A stretch of DNA of 43,545 bases, taken from NCBI RefSeq assembly GCF_030694575.1, contig NZ_JAUYUS010000008.1, forward strand, positions 1-43,545, in the 5' to 3' direction. A model generated the notes under the pieces. It had not been told where the DNA came from, made no database searches, and saw only the letters and a list, made by a program, of their open reading frames with translations. Made by a program: the position numbers and the translations under genes. This document shows, piece after piece, positions 7,914 through 18,087 of the stretch; within the stretch, counting starts at the first letter, position 1, and the number at the start of each line of letters is the position of its first letter. Origin of the DNA: Parvibaculum sp. (lineage in GTDB: Bacteria > Pseudomonadota > Alphaproteobacteria > Parvibaculales > Parvibaculaceae).

Positions 7914-10295
7914 TTATTCGGCGGCGGCGCGCGGGGTGGCGGCCTGGATGGCGGACCAGACGCGCGCGGGCGTTGCCGGCATTTCAATGTCGCGGATGCC
8001 GAGCGCATCCGTAATAGCATTCACGATGGCGGGAGGCGAGGCGATGGCGCCCGCTTCGCCGCAGCCTTTCATGCCCAACGGATTGGACGGGCATACGGTT
8101 TTCGTGAAACCGAGAGTGAAGCTCGGCAGGTCGTCCGCGCGGGGCATACAATAATCCATGTAGGAGCCGGTGACGAGCTGGCCGGACTCGGCGTCGTAGA
8201 TGCCGTGTTCGAGCAACGCCTGGCCGATGCCTTGCGCGATGCCGCCATGAACCTGTCCCTCGACGATCATCGGATTGACGATTGTGCCGAAGTCGTCCAC
8301 GGCGACGAATTTTTCGATGCGGGTGATGCCGGTATCGGGATCGATCTCGACTTCGCAGATGTGGCAGCCGGCGGGAAAGGTGAAGTTGGTAGGATCGTAG
8401 AAGGCGCCTTCCTTGAGGCCGGGCTCGATATCGGCGGAGGGAAAACCATGCGCCGTATAGGCGGACAGCGCGAGCTGCGCCCAGGGCAAGGATTTGTCGG
8501 TGCCTTGCACAGTGAAGGTGCCGTTCTCGAAGACGATGTCCTCGACAGCAGCCTCCATCAGATGGGCGGCGATCTTTTTGGCCTTGGCTTCCACCTTGTC
8601 GAGCGCCTTCACGATGGCGCTCATGCCGACGGCGCCGGAGCGCGAGCCATAGGTGCCCATGCCGAACTGCACCTTGTCGGTATCGCCATGGACGATCTCC
8701 ACCTGTTCCATCGGGATGCCGAGGCGGGAGGCGACGAGTTGGGCGAAGGTGGTTTCGTGGCCCTGGCCGTGGCTGTGCGAGCCGGTGAGGACTTCGACAT
8801 TGCCGGTCGGGTTCACGCGGACTTCGGCACTTTCCCAGAGACCGACACCCGCGCCGAGCGAGCCGACGGCGGCGGAAGGTGCGAGGCCGCAGGCTTCGAT
8901 ATAGGAGGACATGCCTATGCCGCGAAGTTTGCCGCGTCTTGCCGCTTCCGACTTGCGGGCGGGGAAGCCTGCGTAGTCGATCGCCTTCATCGCGGCGTCG
9001 AGCGAGGCTTCGTAGTCGCCGGCGTCGTAATTCATGATGACGGGCGTCTGGTGCGGGAAAGTCCGAATGTAGTTGCGGCGGCGGATTTCGGCGGGGTCGA
9101 TGCCGGTTTCACGGGCGGCCGTTTCGACCATGCGCTCCACAAGATAGGTCGCTTCCGGGCGGCCTGCACCGCGATAGGCGTCGACGGGTGCTGTGTGGGT
9201 GTAGACGCCATCGACTTCGACATAGATGGCCGGGATGTCGTATTGGCCGGAAAGCAGCGTGCCGTAGAGATAGGTCGGCACGGAAGCCGAGAAGGTCGAG
9301 AGGTAGGCGCCGAGATTGGCGATCGTCTTGACGCGAAGGGCGAGGAATTTGCCGTTGCCGTCGAGCGCCAGTTCTGCGTGGCTCAGGTGGTCGCGGCCAT
9401 GGGCGTCCGACAGGAAGGCTTCGGAGCGGTCGCCTGTCCATTTGATCGGGCGGCCGACTTTTGCCGCCGCCCAGACGCAGGCGGTTTCTTCCGCATAGAT
9501 GAAAATCTTGGAGCCGAAGCCGCCGCCGACATCCGGCGCGATGACGCGGAGCTTGTGCTCGGGTGCGACGCCGACAAAGGCGGAGAGGACGAGGCGGGCG
9601 ACATGCGGGTTCTGGCTCGTGGTGTGGAGCGTGTAGATGCCGGAGCCCTTGTCATATTCGCCGAGCGCTGCGCGCGGCTCCATCGCGTTCGGGATCAGCC
9701 GGTTGTTCTTCAGGTCGAGCTTGACGATACGCGACGCCTTGGCGAAAGCGGCTTCCGTCTCCGGCTTGTTGCCAAGTTCCCATTCAAAGCAGGTGTTGCG
9801 CGGCGCTTCCGGGTGGACCTGCTCTGCGTTGCCGTTCTGGCAGGTGTCGAGCGAGATGGTGGCGGGGAGCGGTTCGTAGTCGACGTCGATCAATTCGGAT
9901 GCGGCGCGGGCGTCTGCCAGTGTTTCGGCGACGACCATGGCGACGTGATCCCCGACATAGCGGACGGTATCGAGCGCGAGGATAGGATGAGGGCCGACTT
10001 TCATCGGCGTGCCGTCCTTGGAACTGACCGTCCAGCCGCAGATCAGGCCGCCGAGCTTATCGGCCGCGACATGCTTGCCGGTGAAGATGGCGACGACGCC
10101 CGGGGCCTGTTCGGCTTGAGATGTGTCGATGGCGCGGATGCGCGCATGGGCATGCGGCGAGCGAAGGAAATATGCCCAGGTCTGGCGCGGGCGGGTGATG
10201 TCGTCGGTGTAGTGGCCGTTGCCCGTGATGAAGCGGAAATCTTCCTTGCGGCGGACCGGCTGGCCGATCCCTTCTCCTGAAGCTTTGTCCGACAT
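7914..10295 (-). CDS. coxL: CoxL: form II-type molybdenum-binding large subunit
   Basis: 793 residues, full length for the xanthine oxidase family large subunit. DVGGGFGSK (255-263) and the conserved glutamate E747 in GCGEAGA are molybdenum-cofactor pocket elements. The active-site loop reads AYRGAGR (373-379), the signature of form II (BMS-type) CoxL. Form I enzymes, which bind copper and are proven CO dehydrogenases, have AYxCSFR with a copper-ligating cysteine, which is absent here. It forms the L2M2S2 enzyme with CoxM and CoxS. CO may be a poor substrate or not the substrate at all; some form II proteins probably oxidise other small organic compounds. A strong ribosome binding site (GGGAGGAGG) precedes the ATG. 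Confidence 0.92.
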   Translation of the reverse strand: MSDKASGEGIGQPVRRKEDFRFITGNGHYTDDITRPRQTWAYFLRSPHAHARIRAIDTSQAEQAPGVVAIFTGKHVAADKLGGLICGWTVSSKDGTPMKVGPHPILALDTVRYVGDHVAMVVAETLADARAASELIDVDYEPLPATISLDTCQNGNAEQVHPEAPRNTCFEWELGNKPETEAAFAKASRIVKLDLKNNRLIPNAMEPRAALGEYDKGSGIYTLHTTSQNPHVARLVLSAFVGVAPEHKLRVIAPDVGGGFGSKIFIYAEETACVWAAAKVGRPIKWTGDRSEAFLSDAHGRDHLSHAELALDGNGKFLALRVKTIANLGAYLSTFSASVPTYLYGTLLSGQYDIPAIYVEVDGVYTHTAPVDAYRGAGRPEATYLVERMVETAARETGIDPAEIRRRNYIRTFPHQTPVIMNYDAGDYEASLDAAMKAIDYAGFPARKSEAARRGKLRGIGMSSYIEACGLAPSAAVGSLGAGVGLWESAEVRVNPTGNVEVLTGSHSHGQGHETTFAQLVASRLGIPMEQVEIVHGDTDKVQFGMGTYGSRSGAVGMSAIVKALDKVEAKAKKIAAHLMEAAVEDIVFENGTFTVQGTDKSLPWAQLALSAYTAHGFPSADIEPGLKEGAFYDPTNFTFPAGCHICEVEIDPDTGITRIEKFVAVDDFGTIVNPMIVEGQVHGGIAQGIGQALLEHGIYDAESGQLVTGSYMDYCMPRADDLPSFTLGFTKTVCPSNPLGMKGCGEAGAIASPPAIVNAITDALGIRDIEMPATPARVWSAIQAATPRAAAE

Positions 10296-10322
10296 GGGTG
10301 GCCTCCTCCCGTTCTGCTTTGC

Positions 10323-10787
<465 letters not shown>

Positions 10788-10884
10788 GCACTAACCTCCC
10801 TGATTGGCTGGCCTCGTGGGCGGATTGGGATTCCGCAGCGTTTTCCCGAGTCTCGGCTCTCGGCTCGCTGCCGTCAAGCGCGAG

Positions 10885-11538
10885 CTAGAAGCCGACGAGC
10901 CAGACGATCGCGATGAGAGCGATTATCACCAGTGGACCCCAGAGCCAGGGCGAGAAGCTCATGCCGGCTTCCTCGTCCGGTATCAGGGGCACGCCTGTCG
11001 GCGAGATGGCATCGCGATCCGGCGATTTCACAGGGATGCCATGTTGCATTTCGTCGATGAGTTCGGGGGTTTCGTCGGCCACGGGCTGAACCTTGCTGCC
11101 GCCGGCGAGGCGCGAGAAATTGTCGAAGAATTCCTCGGACATGCGGGCCGCGGTTGAATCGATGAAGCGCTGGCCGATCTGCGCGAGCTTGCCGCCGACC
11201 TGTGCGGTGACCGAATAGGAGAGAAGCGTGCCGCCGCCCTCGGCGTCGGTGAGCGACACTTTCGCGGAGCCCTTGGCGAAGCCCGCGGCGCCGCCATTTC
11301 CTTCGCCGGAGATGGTGTAGCCGTTTGGCGGGTCGATGTCGGTCAGCTTGACCTTGCCCTTGAAGCGGGCGCTGACGGGGCCGACCTTGGCCTTGGCGAC
11401 CGCCTCGAACTCGTCATCGGCAGTCTTGACTACCGATTCAGCACCGGGGATGGACTGGCGCAGGACATCCGGGTCGTTGAGCGCCACCCAGACTTCTTCG
11501 CGCGGCGCCGGAATCTTGTATTCGCCGGACATTTCCAT
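10885..11538 (-). CDS. coxG: CoxG: SRPBCC-domain protein with C-terminal membrane anchor
   Basis: 217 residues. The first 150 match the CoxG/SRPBCC lipid-binding fold (MEMSGEYKIPAPREEVW at the start; GKVKLTDIDPP and VGGKLAQIGQRFID inside). A polar linker of about 45 residues leads to a single C-terminal membrane segment (PWLWGPLVIIALIAIVWLV). CoxG is known to tether CO dehydrogenase to the membrane and, in mycobacteria, to handle quinone. It is the first cox gene after the antiporter cluster, 57 nt downstream, with AAAGGAG before its ATG. That position makes it the natural physical link between the soluble hydroxylase and the membrane. Confidence 0.9.
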   Translation of the reverse strand: MEMSGEYKIPAPREEVWVALNDPDVLRQSIPGAESVVKTADDEFEAVAKAKVGPVSARFKGKVKLTDIDPPNGYTISGEGNGGAAGFAKGSAKVSLTDAEGGGTLLSYSVTAQVGGKLAQIGQRFIDSTAARMSEEFFDNFSRLAGGSKVQPVADETPELIDEMQHGIPVKSPDRDAISPTGVPLIPDEEAGMSFSPWLWGPLVIIALIAIVWLVGF

Positions 11539-11595
11539 CGGGGTGTCTCCTTTTGCTTTTCATGCCGGCGTAACAAATGGCGCGGCCGCAGGATA

Positions 11596-13290
11596 CTACA
11601 TATAGGTCAGCAGCAGCGTCACACCCAGCAGTACCGCGATCCACAATACCATGGAGCCGGTGGGCCATGTGCGCGCCAATGCCCCTTGCGGCCCATGTGC
11701 ACGATAAACGCCGGTGAGCAGGCGGTCGAGGCGCGCCTCCGTGAGGCGAACGCCGAAGCGCCAGGTGCCGACAACGGCATTTTGCAGCTTGCCGATGGCC
11801 GCCGGAAGAAGCCGGCGGTAGGTCCAGTCGGTATCGAGGTTGGTCGAGCGAAGTTCCGGCGGATAGATGCCGGTCTTCATCAGCACGGCGAAGGCGAGCG
11901 CGGAGAAGAAGAGGAGCTGGAGCTGCGTTATCACATGCGCGGTCGTGTAGGGCTGATAGTCGACGTCGTAGGGAAGCAGCGCATAAAGCGGTGCGGGATA
12001 GACGCCGATGCCGATGCACAGCGCTGCCGTGAGGCCCATCGCAATGAGCATGTGGAGCGGGGCTTCCTTCGGCCGCTTGCCGCTGTCATGAGCGAAGAAG
12101 GCGAAGTAGGGGATCTTGATACCGGAGTGATGGAATACGCCGGCGGAAGCGAAGAGCAGGATGAGCCAGACGATATAGTGACCTTCATCCGCGCTGGCGC
12201 TGAGGATCAGGGATTTCGAAATAAAGCCGGAGAAGAGCGGGAAGGCGGAAATCGACGCGGCGCCGACGACGCAGAAAACCATCGTCCATGGCATCGTCTT
12301 GTAAAGGCCGCCGAGTTCCGAGCCCTTCGCCGTGCCGGTGCGGAAGAGCACCGCGCCGACGCTCATGAAGAGCAGAGCCTTGTAGAGAATGTGACAGAAA
12401 GCATGCGCCGCCGTGCCGTTCAATGCGAGCGGCGTGCCGATGCCGATGCCGACAACCATAAATCCAAGCTGGTTGTTGAGACTGTAAGCGAGGACGCGGC
12501 GCAGATCGTTTTCAATGACGGCATAGAAGATCGGGAAAAGCGTCATCACGGCGCCGATATAGATCAGCATTTCCGTGCCGGGGAAGCCGCGTGCCAATGC
12601 ATAGACCGCGAGCTTGGTCGTGAAGGCCGACAGAATGACGGCGCCTGTGACGGTGGCCGCAGGATAGGCATCCTGCAGCCAGTTATGCAGCAAGGGAAAG
12701 GCACATTTGATGCCGAAGGCGAGGAAGATCGCCCATGTCGCGAGGCTGCCGAGTTCCATCCGGTTGAAGGCAATGGAGCCGGTTTCGAGATAGAGGAGGA
12801 TGATGCCTGCAAGCAGCAGCAGTCCGGAGCCTATCTGTACGATCAGATACCGCATGCCGGTGGCATAGGAGCCTTCCGTGCGGCGCGCCCAGATGAGGAA
12901 GACCGAGGCAATGGCGGTGCCTTCCCAGAAGACGAACAGGGTTACGAGGTCGGCGGCGAAGACGGCGCCGATGGCCGAGCCAATATAGAGAAGTGCTCCG
13001 ACCTGCTGGACCGTGTCGCGGAGATGCCACGCGTAGATGGCGGCGAGAAATGCGGCGAGCGAGAAAATAAGGCCGAAAATGTAAGAGAGCGCGTCGATCC
13101 GCATCAGGCCGACATGCATGCCCATGAGATTGAGCGATCCGTAGGTGCCGTAGGATAAATCCCAGAAGACGGCGACCCCCAGGAACGGGACGGCAAGCAT
13201 GGTTATCTGGCGCGGCAGGCCCTGCGGAATGAAAGGCAGGAGGATGGCCGCGACGACATACACAAGTGCGGGGGACAGAAGTTCAGGCAT
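11596..13290 (-). CDS. Antiporter-type proton-conducting subunit (third MrpD/NuoN-like protein)
   Basis: A 564-residue polytopic membrane protein of the complex I/Mrp antiporter family. Charged residues expected for an ion path are present: E123 (FVFWEGTAIAS), K195 (GIKCAFPLLHNWLQDAYP), and K226 (FTTKLAVYALARG). A C-terminal extension of about 100 residues after the core ends in a hydrophobic segment, perhaps a membrane-lying helix. ATG 13290 was chosen because it overlaps the previous gene by 8 nt and starts MPELLSP; an in-frame ATG 24 nt upstream is possible. This is the most divergent of the three antiporter-like subunits, and the last Mrp gene before coxG. Confidence 0.88.
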   Translation of the reverse strand: MPELLSPALVYVVAAILLPFIPQGLPRQITMLAVPFLGVAVFWDLSYGTYGSLNLMGMHVGLMRIDALSYIFGLIFSLAAFLAAIYAWHLRDTVQQVGALLYIGSAIGAVFAADLVTLFVFWEGTAIASVFLIWARRTEGSYATGMRYLIVQIGSGLLLLAGIILLYLETGSIAFNRMELGSLATWAIFLAFGIKCAFPLLHNWLQDAYPAATVTGAVILSAFTTKLAVYALARGFPGTEMLIYIGAVMTLFPIFYAVIENDLRRVLAYSLNNQLGFMVVGIGIGTPLALNGTAAHAFCHILYKALLFMSVGAVLFRTGTAKGSELGGLYKTMPWTMVFCVVGAASISAFPLFSGFISKSLILSASADEGHYIVWLILLFASAGVFHHSGIKIPYFAFFAHDSGKRPKEAPLHMLIAMGLTAALCIGIGVYPAPLYALLPYDVDYQPYTTAHVITQLQLLFFSALAFAVLMKTGIYPPELRSTNLDTDWTYRRLLPAAIGKLQNAVVGTWRFGVRLTEARLDRLLTGVYRAHGPQGALARTWPTGSMVLWIAVLLGVTLLLTYM

Positions 13291-13639
13291 CGAATTTCTC
13301 CCGATCCAAATCAAACTCGGGATGCTCTTCGGCCTCGACCGTGTTGGGTGCGTAGTAGTCTTCTCCGCGCTTCAGCAGGACGCGCAGGCCTTTTGCCGAG
13401 ATGACGAGCGCAGCGCACATCACGAAGCCGTAAAATCCATAGAAGCCCGGAATGTCCTCAATGGGGAAGTAGCTGTGCTTGTGATAGGCGAAATCGGCAG
13501 AGGCCAGCGCGAGGCAGACAACAGCCAGCCCCCACACCAGCCGATCGACGTAGCGGGGGTTGTCGACCCAGAGAAGGTGGCGGCTCAACCAGGAGAACGC
13601 TTTCGGATCGTCTTTGCTGCCATCGGAGTGGCCGGTCAT
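13283..13639 (-). CDS. Small integral membrane protein within the antiporter cluster, unknown function
   Basis: 118 residues that I cannot assign to a family. A polar N-terminus of about 30 residues is followed by two likely membrane segments (around LVWGLAVVCLALASADFAY and GFVMCAALVISAKGLRVLL), separated by HKHSYFPIEDIPGFYGFYG, and then a charged, acidic tail. The topology resembles accessory subunits that pack against antiporter-like proteins. It overlaps the upstream gene by 4 nt and the downstream gene by 8 nt, so it is almost certainly translated with them and probably part of the same complex. Confidence 0.8.
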   Translation of the reverse strand: MTGHSDGSKDDPKAFSWLSRHLLWVDNPRYVDRLVWGLAVVCLALASADFAYHKHSYFPIEDIPGFYGFYGFVMCAALVISAKGLRVLLKRGEDYYAPNTVEAEEHPEFDLDREKFDA

Positions 13640-15144
13640 TGAGTGCTCTCCGGCAAAATCGGTATGTGAAGCAGGAATTCGTAAAGTCCGCCGACGGAAA
13701 AGAAGAGGATGATGCAGCCGATGGCCGTCACGCAGATGGGTATGACGCAGAAGGCAGGCGCTTCCGCCAGGCCCCCTTGGGGAGCCGCCGCCGCACCGAG
13801 CGAGTGCGCCATTCCACCGCGCGGAGGAACGAAGAAGGCGCGGGCAGCGACAGGCAGCAGATAGGCCACATTCAGGAGCGAGCTAACCATCAGCACACCG
13901 ATGACGACGAGGTGTTTCGCTTCGGCGGCCGAGAGCATCAGGTACCATTTGCTCCAGGCCCCTCCGAAAGGCGGCAGGCCGATGATGCTCAATGATGCGA
14001 GTGTGAAGGCGATAAAGGTGAAGGGCATCTTGCGGCCGAGACCGTCGAGCTCGCTTACCTTCGTCTTGTGGGCGGCTACGTAGATCGCGCCTGCGCACAT
14101 GAAGAGCGTGATCTTGCCCATTGCGTGCATGACGATGTGCATGGCGCCGCCGACGACGCCCATCTGGTTTGCGAGCGCCATGCCGAGCGTGATGTAGGAG
14201 AGCTGGCTGACGGTCGAGTAGGCAAGGCGCTCCTTCAGATCGTCCTTGGTGAGGGCAATGATGGAGGCGATCAGGATCGAGGCGGCGGCAAGCCACACCA
14301 GCCATTCGGATGCGCCGGTGCGAGAGAGAAAGCCGACCCCGAAAATGTAGGTGCCGACCTTCAGCATGGTGAAGACGCCTGCCTTGACGACGGCGACGGC
14401 ATGCAACAACGCACTGACGGGCGTGGGCGCGACCATGGCGGCGGGAAGCCAGCGGTGGAACGGCATCAACGCTGCCTTGCCGATGCCGAAGGCGAAGAGT
14501 GCAAGCAGCAGCGGCACATAGACAGGGTCGATCCTGCCTTCGAGAATGCCGCCGGCACGGAAATCCATGGTGCCTGCGATGTTCCAGGTCCAGATAACGG
14601 CGACCAGCAGGAAGAGGATCGACGTCGTCATCAGGATGCCGAGATAGATGCGCGCACCACGCCGCGCCTCCGGCGTCTCCTTGTGAGCGACGAGGGGATA
14701 GGTCGAGATGGTCAGCACTTCGTAGAAGATGAAGAGCGTGAAGAGATTGCCCGAGAATGCGATGCCGAGCGCGGCGGATATCGCGATGGCGAAACAGATA
14801 TAGAAACGGGTCTGCTTCTTCTCGCCGGCGCCGCGCATGTAGCCGATGGAATAGACCGCCGTCACGATCCAGAGGCCCGAGGCGACCGTTGCGAACAGCA
14901 TGCCGAGCGGTTCTATCGCGAAATTCAGCACAAGACCCGGCAGGACCTCAAAGAGAGTGACCGAGGGGCGCGCACCGTCGAGAAAGCCATTCAACAGATA
15001 GAGGACGACGGCAAATGTTGCCACGGAGGTGGTGACGCTGACGCCGTCGCGAAGGTTCGGCCGGCTACCAAGAGCGGCGATAAGAAACGTCGCGGCCGCG
15101 GGAAGGCCGAGAGCGAGGAGGAGGGCGGTCGTGTCCGTCATCAT
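13636..15144 (-). CDS. Antiporter-type proton-conducting subunit (second MrpD-like protein, NuoM/MrpA-like)
   Basis: 502 residues with about 14 predicted membrane segments. It has E142 in FIFYEVLTISTYPL, K223 in GIGKAALMPFHRWLP, H230, and K254 in AVVKAGVF, the charged residues that line the half-channel in NuoL/M/N and MrpA/D proteins. The pattern around PFHRWLPAAMVAPTPVSALLH is more like NuoL/NuoM or the N-terminal part of MrpA than like MrpD. It may therefore replace the missing MrpA N-terminal domain. The ATG pair at 15144/15141 follows GAGGAGA, 7 nt after the preceding stop. Confidence 0.9.
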   Translation of the reverse strand: MMTDTTALLLALGLPAAATFLIAALGSRPNLRDGVSVTTSVATFAVVLYLLNGFLDGARPSVTLFEVLPGLVLNFAIEPLGMLFATVASGLWIVTAVYSIGYMRGAGEKKQTRFYICFAIAISAALGIAFSGNLFTLFIFYEVLTISTYPLVAHKETPEARRGARIYLGILMTTSILFLLVAVIWTWNIAGTMDFRAGGILEGRIDPVYVPLLLALFAFGIGKAALMPFHRWLPAAMVAPTPVSALLHAVAVVKAGVFTMLKVGTYIFGVGFLSRTGASEWLVWLAAASILIASIIALTKDDLKERLAYSTVSQLSYITLGMALANQMGVVGGAMHIVMHAMGKITLFMCAGAIYVAAHKTKVSELDGLGRKMPFTFIAFTLASLSIIGLPPFGGAWSKWYLMLSAAEAKHLVVIGVLMVSSLLNVAYLLPVAARAFFVPPRGGMAHSLGAAAAPQGGLAEAPAFCVIPICVTAIGCIILFFSVGGLYEFLLHIPILPESTQ

Positions 15145-15151
15145 GCTCTCC

Positions 15152-16657
15152 TCATTGCCACATTATCTGGGACGAACTGATGAGCGATGTCGCCGCGCGG
15201 CTGGCGGCGCCGACCGTCATCGTCGCGGAAACACCGAACCAGACGGACAGGCCGACAAGTATCCATGTGGGAACGAGCATGGAGAGCGGCGCTTCCCGGC
15301 GAACCGCGCCTTCGGGTGCCGGCTGGAGATAAGCTTGTTCGACGACACGCCAGATGTAGACGATCGCCAGAAGCGACGAACCCATGATGAGGAGAGCCAC
15401 GGGCCACCATCCAAGTTCGATTGCCGCCTGTACGAGGTACCACTTGCTGATGAAGCCGACGGTCAGCGGCAGGCCGATGAGACTGAACCCGGAGATCACG
15501 AAAGCCGCGGTCGTCCAGGGCATGTCGCGGCCGATGCCGCGAAGGCTCGTTATCGAGCTGCTGCCGGTCGCGTAGATGAAACAGCCGGCAACCATGAACA
15601 GGGCGCCCTTCGTCACGGCATGATTGAAAAGGTGAACGATGGACGCCGTGAGGCCGGTATGCGTGAGAAAGGCGAGACCGAGCAGTATGTAGCCGATTTG
15701 CGCGATGCTCGAATAGGCGAGCATCCGTTTCAGGTCGTCCTGGAAGATGGCGACGAGAGACGCTGCAAACATGGCGACGATGGCCAGAGGGAGTACGACA
15801 TTTTCGAGTGTCGCCGCCTGGAATGCATAATCGAAACCGAAGATCGTGAACATGAAGCGCAGCAGTACGTAAACCGCGACTTTGGTTGCGGTCGCGGCCA
15901 CGAAGGCCGTTACTGCGGAAGGAGCGAAGGTGTAGGCGTTCGGCAACCAGAGATGCAGCGGAAACATCGCGAGCTTCAGTCCGATGCCGATAAGAATGAA
16001 GACGAATCCGGTGCGAAGCGTCCGGCTGTCGCCATGTGCGGCGATCTTTTCGCCGAGGTCGGCCATGTTGAGCGTGCCCGTAATCATGTACAGCATGCCG
16101 ATGCCGATGACGAAGAAGGTCGCGCCGATCGTACCCATGATGAGGTAGTTGTAGGACGCCGTCAGCGCGCGCTTGTTACGCCATGCGCCCGAGGCGATCA
16201 GCGCGTAGGTCGAGAGCGACGAGATTTCGAGGAATACGAAAACATTGAATGCGTCGCCTGTGATCGTGACGCCGAGCAGGCCAGTCAGGCAGAGAAGAAA
16301 TGCGGTATAGAAAAGGACCTGACGCTCCGCCGGGATTTCGTAATCGACGATTCTTCGCGCGTAGGGCAGGACCAGAGCGGCCATGCCGGAGACGATTACG
16401 AGCACAAACGCATTAAGCGTATCGACGCGGTATTCGATGCCGATCGGCGGCGCCCAGCCACCCATTTCGTAGGAGATGATCGTGCCGCCCATCGTTGCGA
16501 TGAAAAGCGATATCGCAATGGCGAAGGCAACGAACGAAACAAGGGTCGCGAAAGCCCAGGCCCGGCGACCGGTGCCCAACATGGCGCAAAGCGGCGCCGC
16601 GATGAGCGGCAGCACGACCTGCAAGGCCGGCAGGTTTGCCTCTATCATGGCGAGCAT
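15152..16657 (-). CDS. mrpD: MrpD-type Na+(K+)/H+ antiporter subunit
   Basis: 501 residues and about 14 membrane segments, the normal size of MrpD. E144 in VFVFLEISSLSTYAL and K228 in GIGLKLAMFPLHLWLPNAY match the essential glutamate and lysine of MrpD. Among the three antiporter-like subunits here, this one is closest to true MrpD, and it directly follows mrpC as in most mrp operons. The start overlaps the mrpC stop (TGATG). It forms part of the membrane complex that exchanges cytoplasmic Na+ or K+ for protons. Confidence 0.92.
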   Translation of the reverse strand: MLAMIEANLPALQVVLPLIAAPLCAMLGTGRRAWAFATLVSFVAFAIAISLFIATMGGTIISYEMGGWAPPIGIEYRVDTLNAFVLVIVSGMAALVLPYARRIVDYEIPAERQVLFYTAFLLCLTGLLGVTITGDAFNVFVFLEISSLSTYALIASGAWRNKRALTASYNYLIMGTIGATFFVIGIGMLYMITGTLNMADLGEKIAAHGDSRTLRTGFVFILIGIGLKLAMFPLHLWLPNAYTFAPSAVTAFVAATATKVAVYVLLRFMFTIFGFDYAFQAATLENVVLPLAIVAMFAASLVAIFQDDLKRMLAYSSIAQIGYILLGLAFLTHTGLTASIVHLFNHAVTKGALFMVAGCFIYATGSSSITSLRGIGRDMPWTTAAFVISGFSLIGLPLTVGFISKWYLVQAAIELGWWPVALLIMGSSLLAIVYIWRVVEQAYLQPAPEGAVRREAPLSMLVPTWILVGLSVWFGVSATMTVGAASRAATSLISSSQIMWQ

Positions 16658-17073
16658 CAGCGGGAACCCCCGCCCTGGACAGCTTCGGCGAATTCCATCT
16701 CATGCTCCAAGACCAGAAGTTCGTCCTCTTCTATCGTGCCGTAGGTCTCGCGTATGCGCACCACCAGGGCGAGGCCGAGCGCCGTCGTGGCGATTCCGAC
16801 GACAATGGCGGTGAGGATCAGGACATGGGGCAAGGGGTTTGAATAAACCGCATCTGGATCGTCGATCAGGATCGGCGCGGTGCCGCCGATGATCTTGCCC
16901 ATCGAGATGTAGAGCATGAAGACGGAGGTCTGGAAAATGTTCAGGCCGACGATCTTCTTGACGAGGTTGCCGCGGCTGACCGTCACGTAAAGACCCGTCA
17001 TCATCAGGATGACGAACATCCAGTAATTGTAGTGGCCGACGATGAATTCCAGATCGAGAACAAGTTCAGACAT
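16657..17073 (-). CDS. mrpC: MrpC-type (NuoK-like) antiporter subunit
   Basis: 138 residues with three membrane segments and the NuoK/MrpC pattern: GLYVTVSRGNLVKKIVGLN, FMLYISMG, and NPLPHVLILTAIVVGIATTALGLAL. The C-terminal tail is acidic. The ATG at 17073 overlaps the stop of mrpB (TAATG); a TTG two codons upstream is possible but less likely. It is a core subunit of Mrp/Mbh antiporter modules, located between mrpB and mrpD. Confidence 0.92.
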   Translation of the reverse strand: MSELVLDLEFIVGHYNYWMFVILMMTGLYVTVSRGNLVKKIVGLNIFQTSVFMLYISMGKIIGGTAPILIDDPDAVYSNPLPHVLILTAIVVGIATTALGLALVVRIRETYGTIEEDELLVLEHEMEFAEAVQGGGSR

Positions 17074-17510
17074 TACCAATCCTCGTCCTTGAGCGGCGGA
17101 TTATGCCGCGCGAAGGCAACGAAAAGAGCGATCATCACCGCGGCCACGCTGACTCCGACGCCAAACTCGACGGCGAGAATTCCCCATTCCTGCGCATGGA
17201 CCGGATCGTGGGCGAGGGCGTTGTAGCCGAGGAACGCATCGCCGAGCAGCATCGTGACAATGCCCGTTCCCGCATAGATGAGGACGCCGGCACCGGCGAA
17301 AATATGAGCTGTGCGCGGGGGGAGAACCTTCATCATGGAGTCGATCCCGAAGACCAGGGCGTAGAGAATGAAGGCGACGGCGAATAATACGCCTGCCTGA
17401 AAGCCGCCGCCGGGCCCATAGTCGCCGTGCCATTGCACGTAAAGCGCATAGAGAATGATCGGTGGGATGAGAAGCTTCGAGACGACGCGAAGCACGGAAT
17501 GATGTTCCAT
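17073..17510 (-). CDS. mrpB: MrpB-type antiporter subunit
   Basis: 145 residues, about four membrane segments. GDYGPGGGFQAG (29-40) is the diagnostic MrpB motif, with HIFAGAGVLIYAGTG and EWGILAVEFGVGVSV further on. It begins 4 nt after the stop of the MrpA-C-like gene and overlaps mrpC, so it is co-translated with its partners. The protein is a structural subunit of the cation/proton antiporter. Confidence 0.93.
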   Translation of the reverse strand: MEHHSVLRVVSKLLIPPIILYALYVQWHGDYGPGGGFQAGVLFAVAFILYALVFGIDSMMKVLPPRTAHIFAGAGVLIYAGTGIVTMLLGDAFLGYNALAHDPVHAQEWGILAVEFGVGVSVAAVMIALFVAFARHNPPLKDEDW

Positions 17511-17514
17511 GGAC

Positions 17515-18087
17515 TTACTCCTCGCCCCTTCGGCCGGCAGACGGTCGCTTGCCGGAGGCGCCCAGCAGCAGCAGCACGGCTATTGCGGCCGTAAACACAA
17601 CGAGCACTTCGCCCAGTGTGTCGAAGCCGCGATAGCTTGCCAGGATTGCCGTGACCACATTGGGGACGCCGGTTTCGACAGGGGTCCGTTCGAGGTACTC
17701 CCGCGCCAGATGCTCCTGCGCCGGATTGTTGGCGGCGCCGAAACTCGGCATGTCGAGCGTGCCGTAGATGAGCGCGGCGCCGGTAACTAGGCAGACGAGA
17801 AGCGGCAGGAAGGGCGAGTGCCGGGGCTTTTTCTCCTCGCGGCCGGTAAGGGCGAGCGTGCCGAGCAAGAGGACCGTGGAAATGCCGGCGCCGACGGCAG
17901 CTTCCGTAAAGGCGACGTCCACGGCGTCCAGAGTGGCGAGCAGCGCGGCGGAGAGCAGGCTGAAAACACCCGCCAGCATGACGACCGCAAAAAGATTGCG
18001 CAGACGCGCAATCGCGATGGCGGTGATCACGAGAAACGTGAAGAGGAGGATGTCGATTACGGCGATGCCGATCAAACTGGCTGTCAT
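17515..18087 (-). CDS. MrpA C-terminal-like subunit (DUF4040 plus MbhE-like region)
   Basis: 190 residues that correspond to the C-terminal part of canonical MrpA, encoded as a separate gene. Residues 52-68 (TLDAVDVAFTEAAVGAG) are the DUF4040/NuoJ-like signature. Residues 143-170 (NVVTAILASYRGFDTLGEVLVVF) match the MrpA-end/MbhE region. In Mrp of Bacillus these lie at the end of an approximately 800-residue MrpA; in archaeal Mbh and related modules they are separate small proteins (MbhD and MbhE), and here both are fused. It overlaps mrpG by 4 nt. Confidence 0.88.
   Translation of the reverse strand: MTASLIGIAVIDILLFTFLVITAIAIARLRNLFAVVMLAGVFSLLSAALLATLDAVDVAFTEAAVGAGISTVLLLGTLALTGREEKKPRHSPFLPLLVCLVTGAALIYGTLDMPSFGAANNPAQEHLAREYLERTPVETGVPNVVTAILASYRGFDTLGEVLVVFTAAIAVLLLLGASGKRPSAGRRGEE

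Noticed and set aside
4938-8014. Two long plus-strand frames (436 and 761 codons) opposite coxE, coxD and coxM
   Set aside because: All three minus-strand genes have complete motifs and overlapping starts; the plus-strand frames have none.
7902-10280. Open frame of 792 codons on the plus strand, antisense to coxL
   Set aside because: It mirrors coxL almost end to end, has no domain I recognise, and is rich in residues expected from antisense reading of high-GC codons. CoxL is certain.
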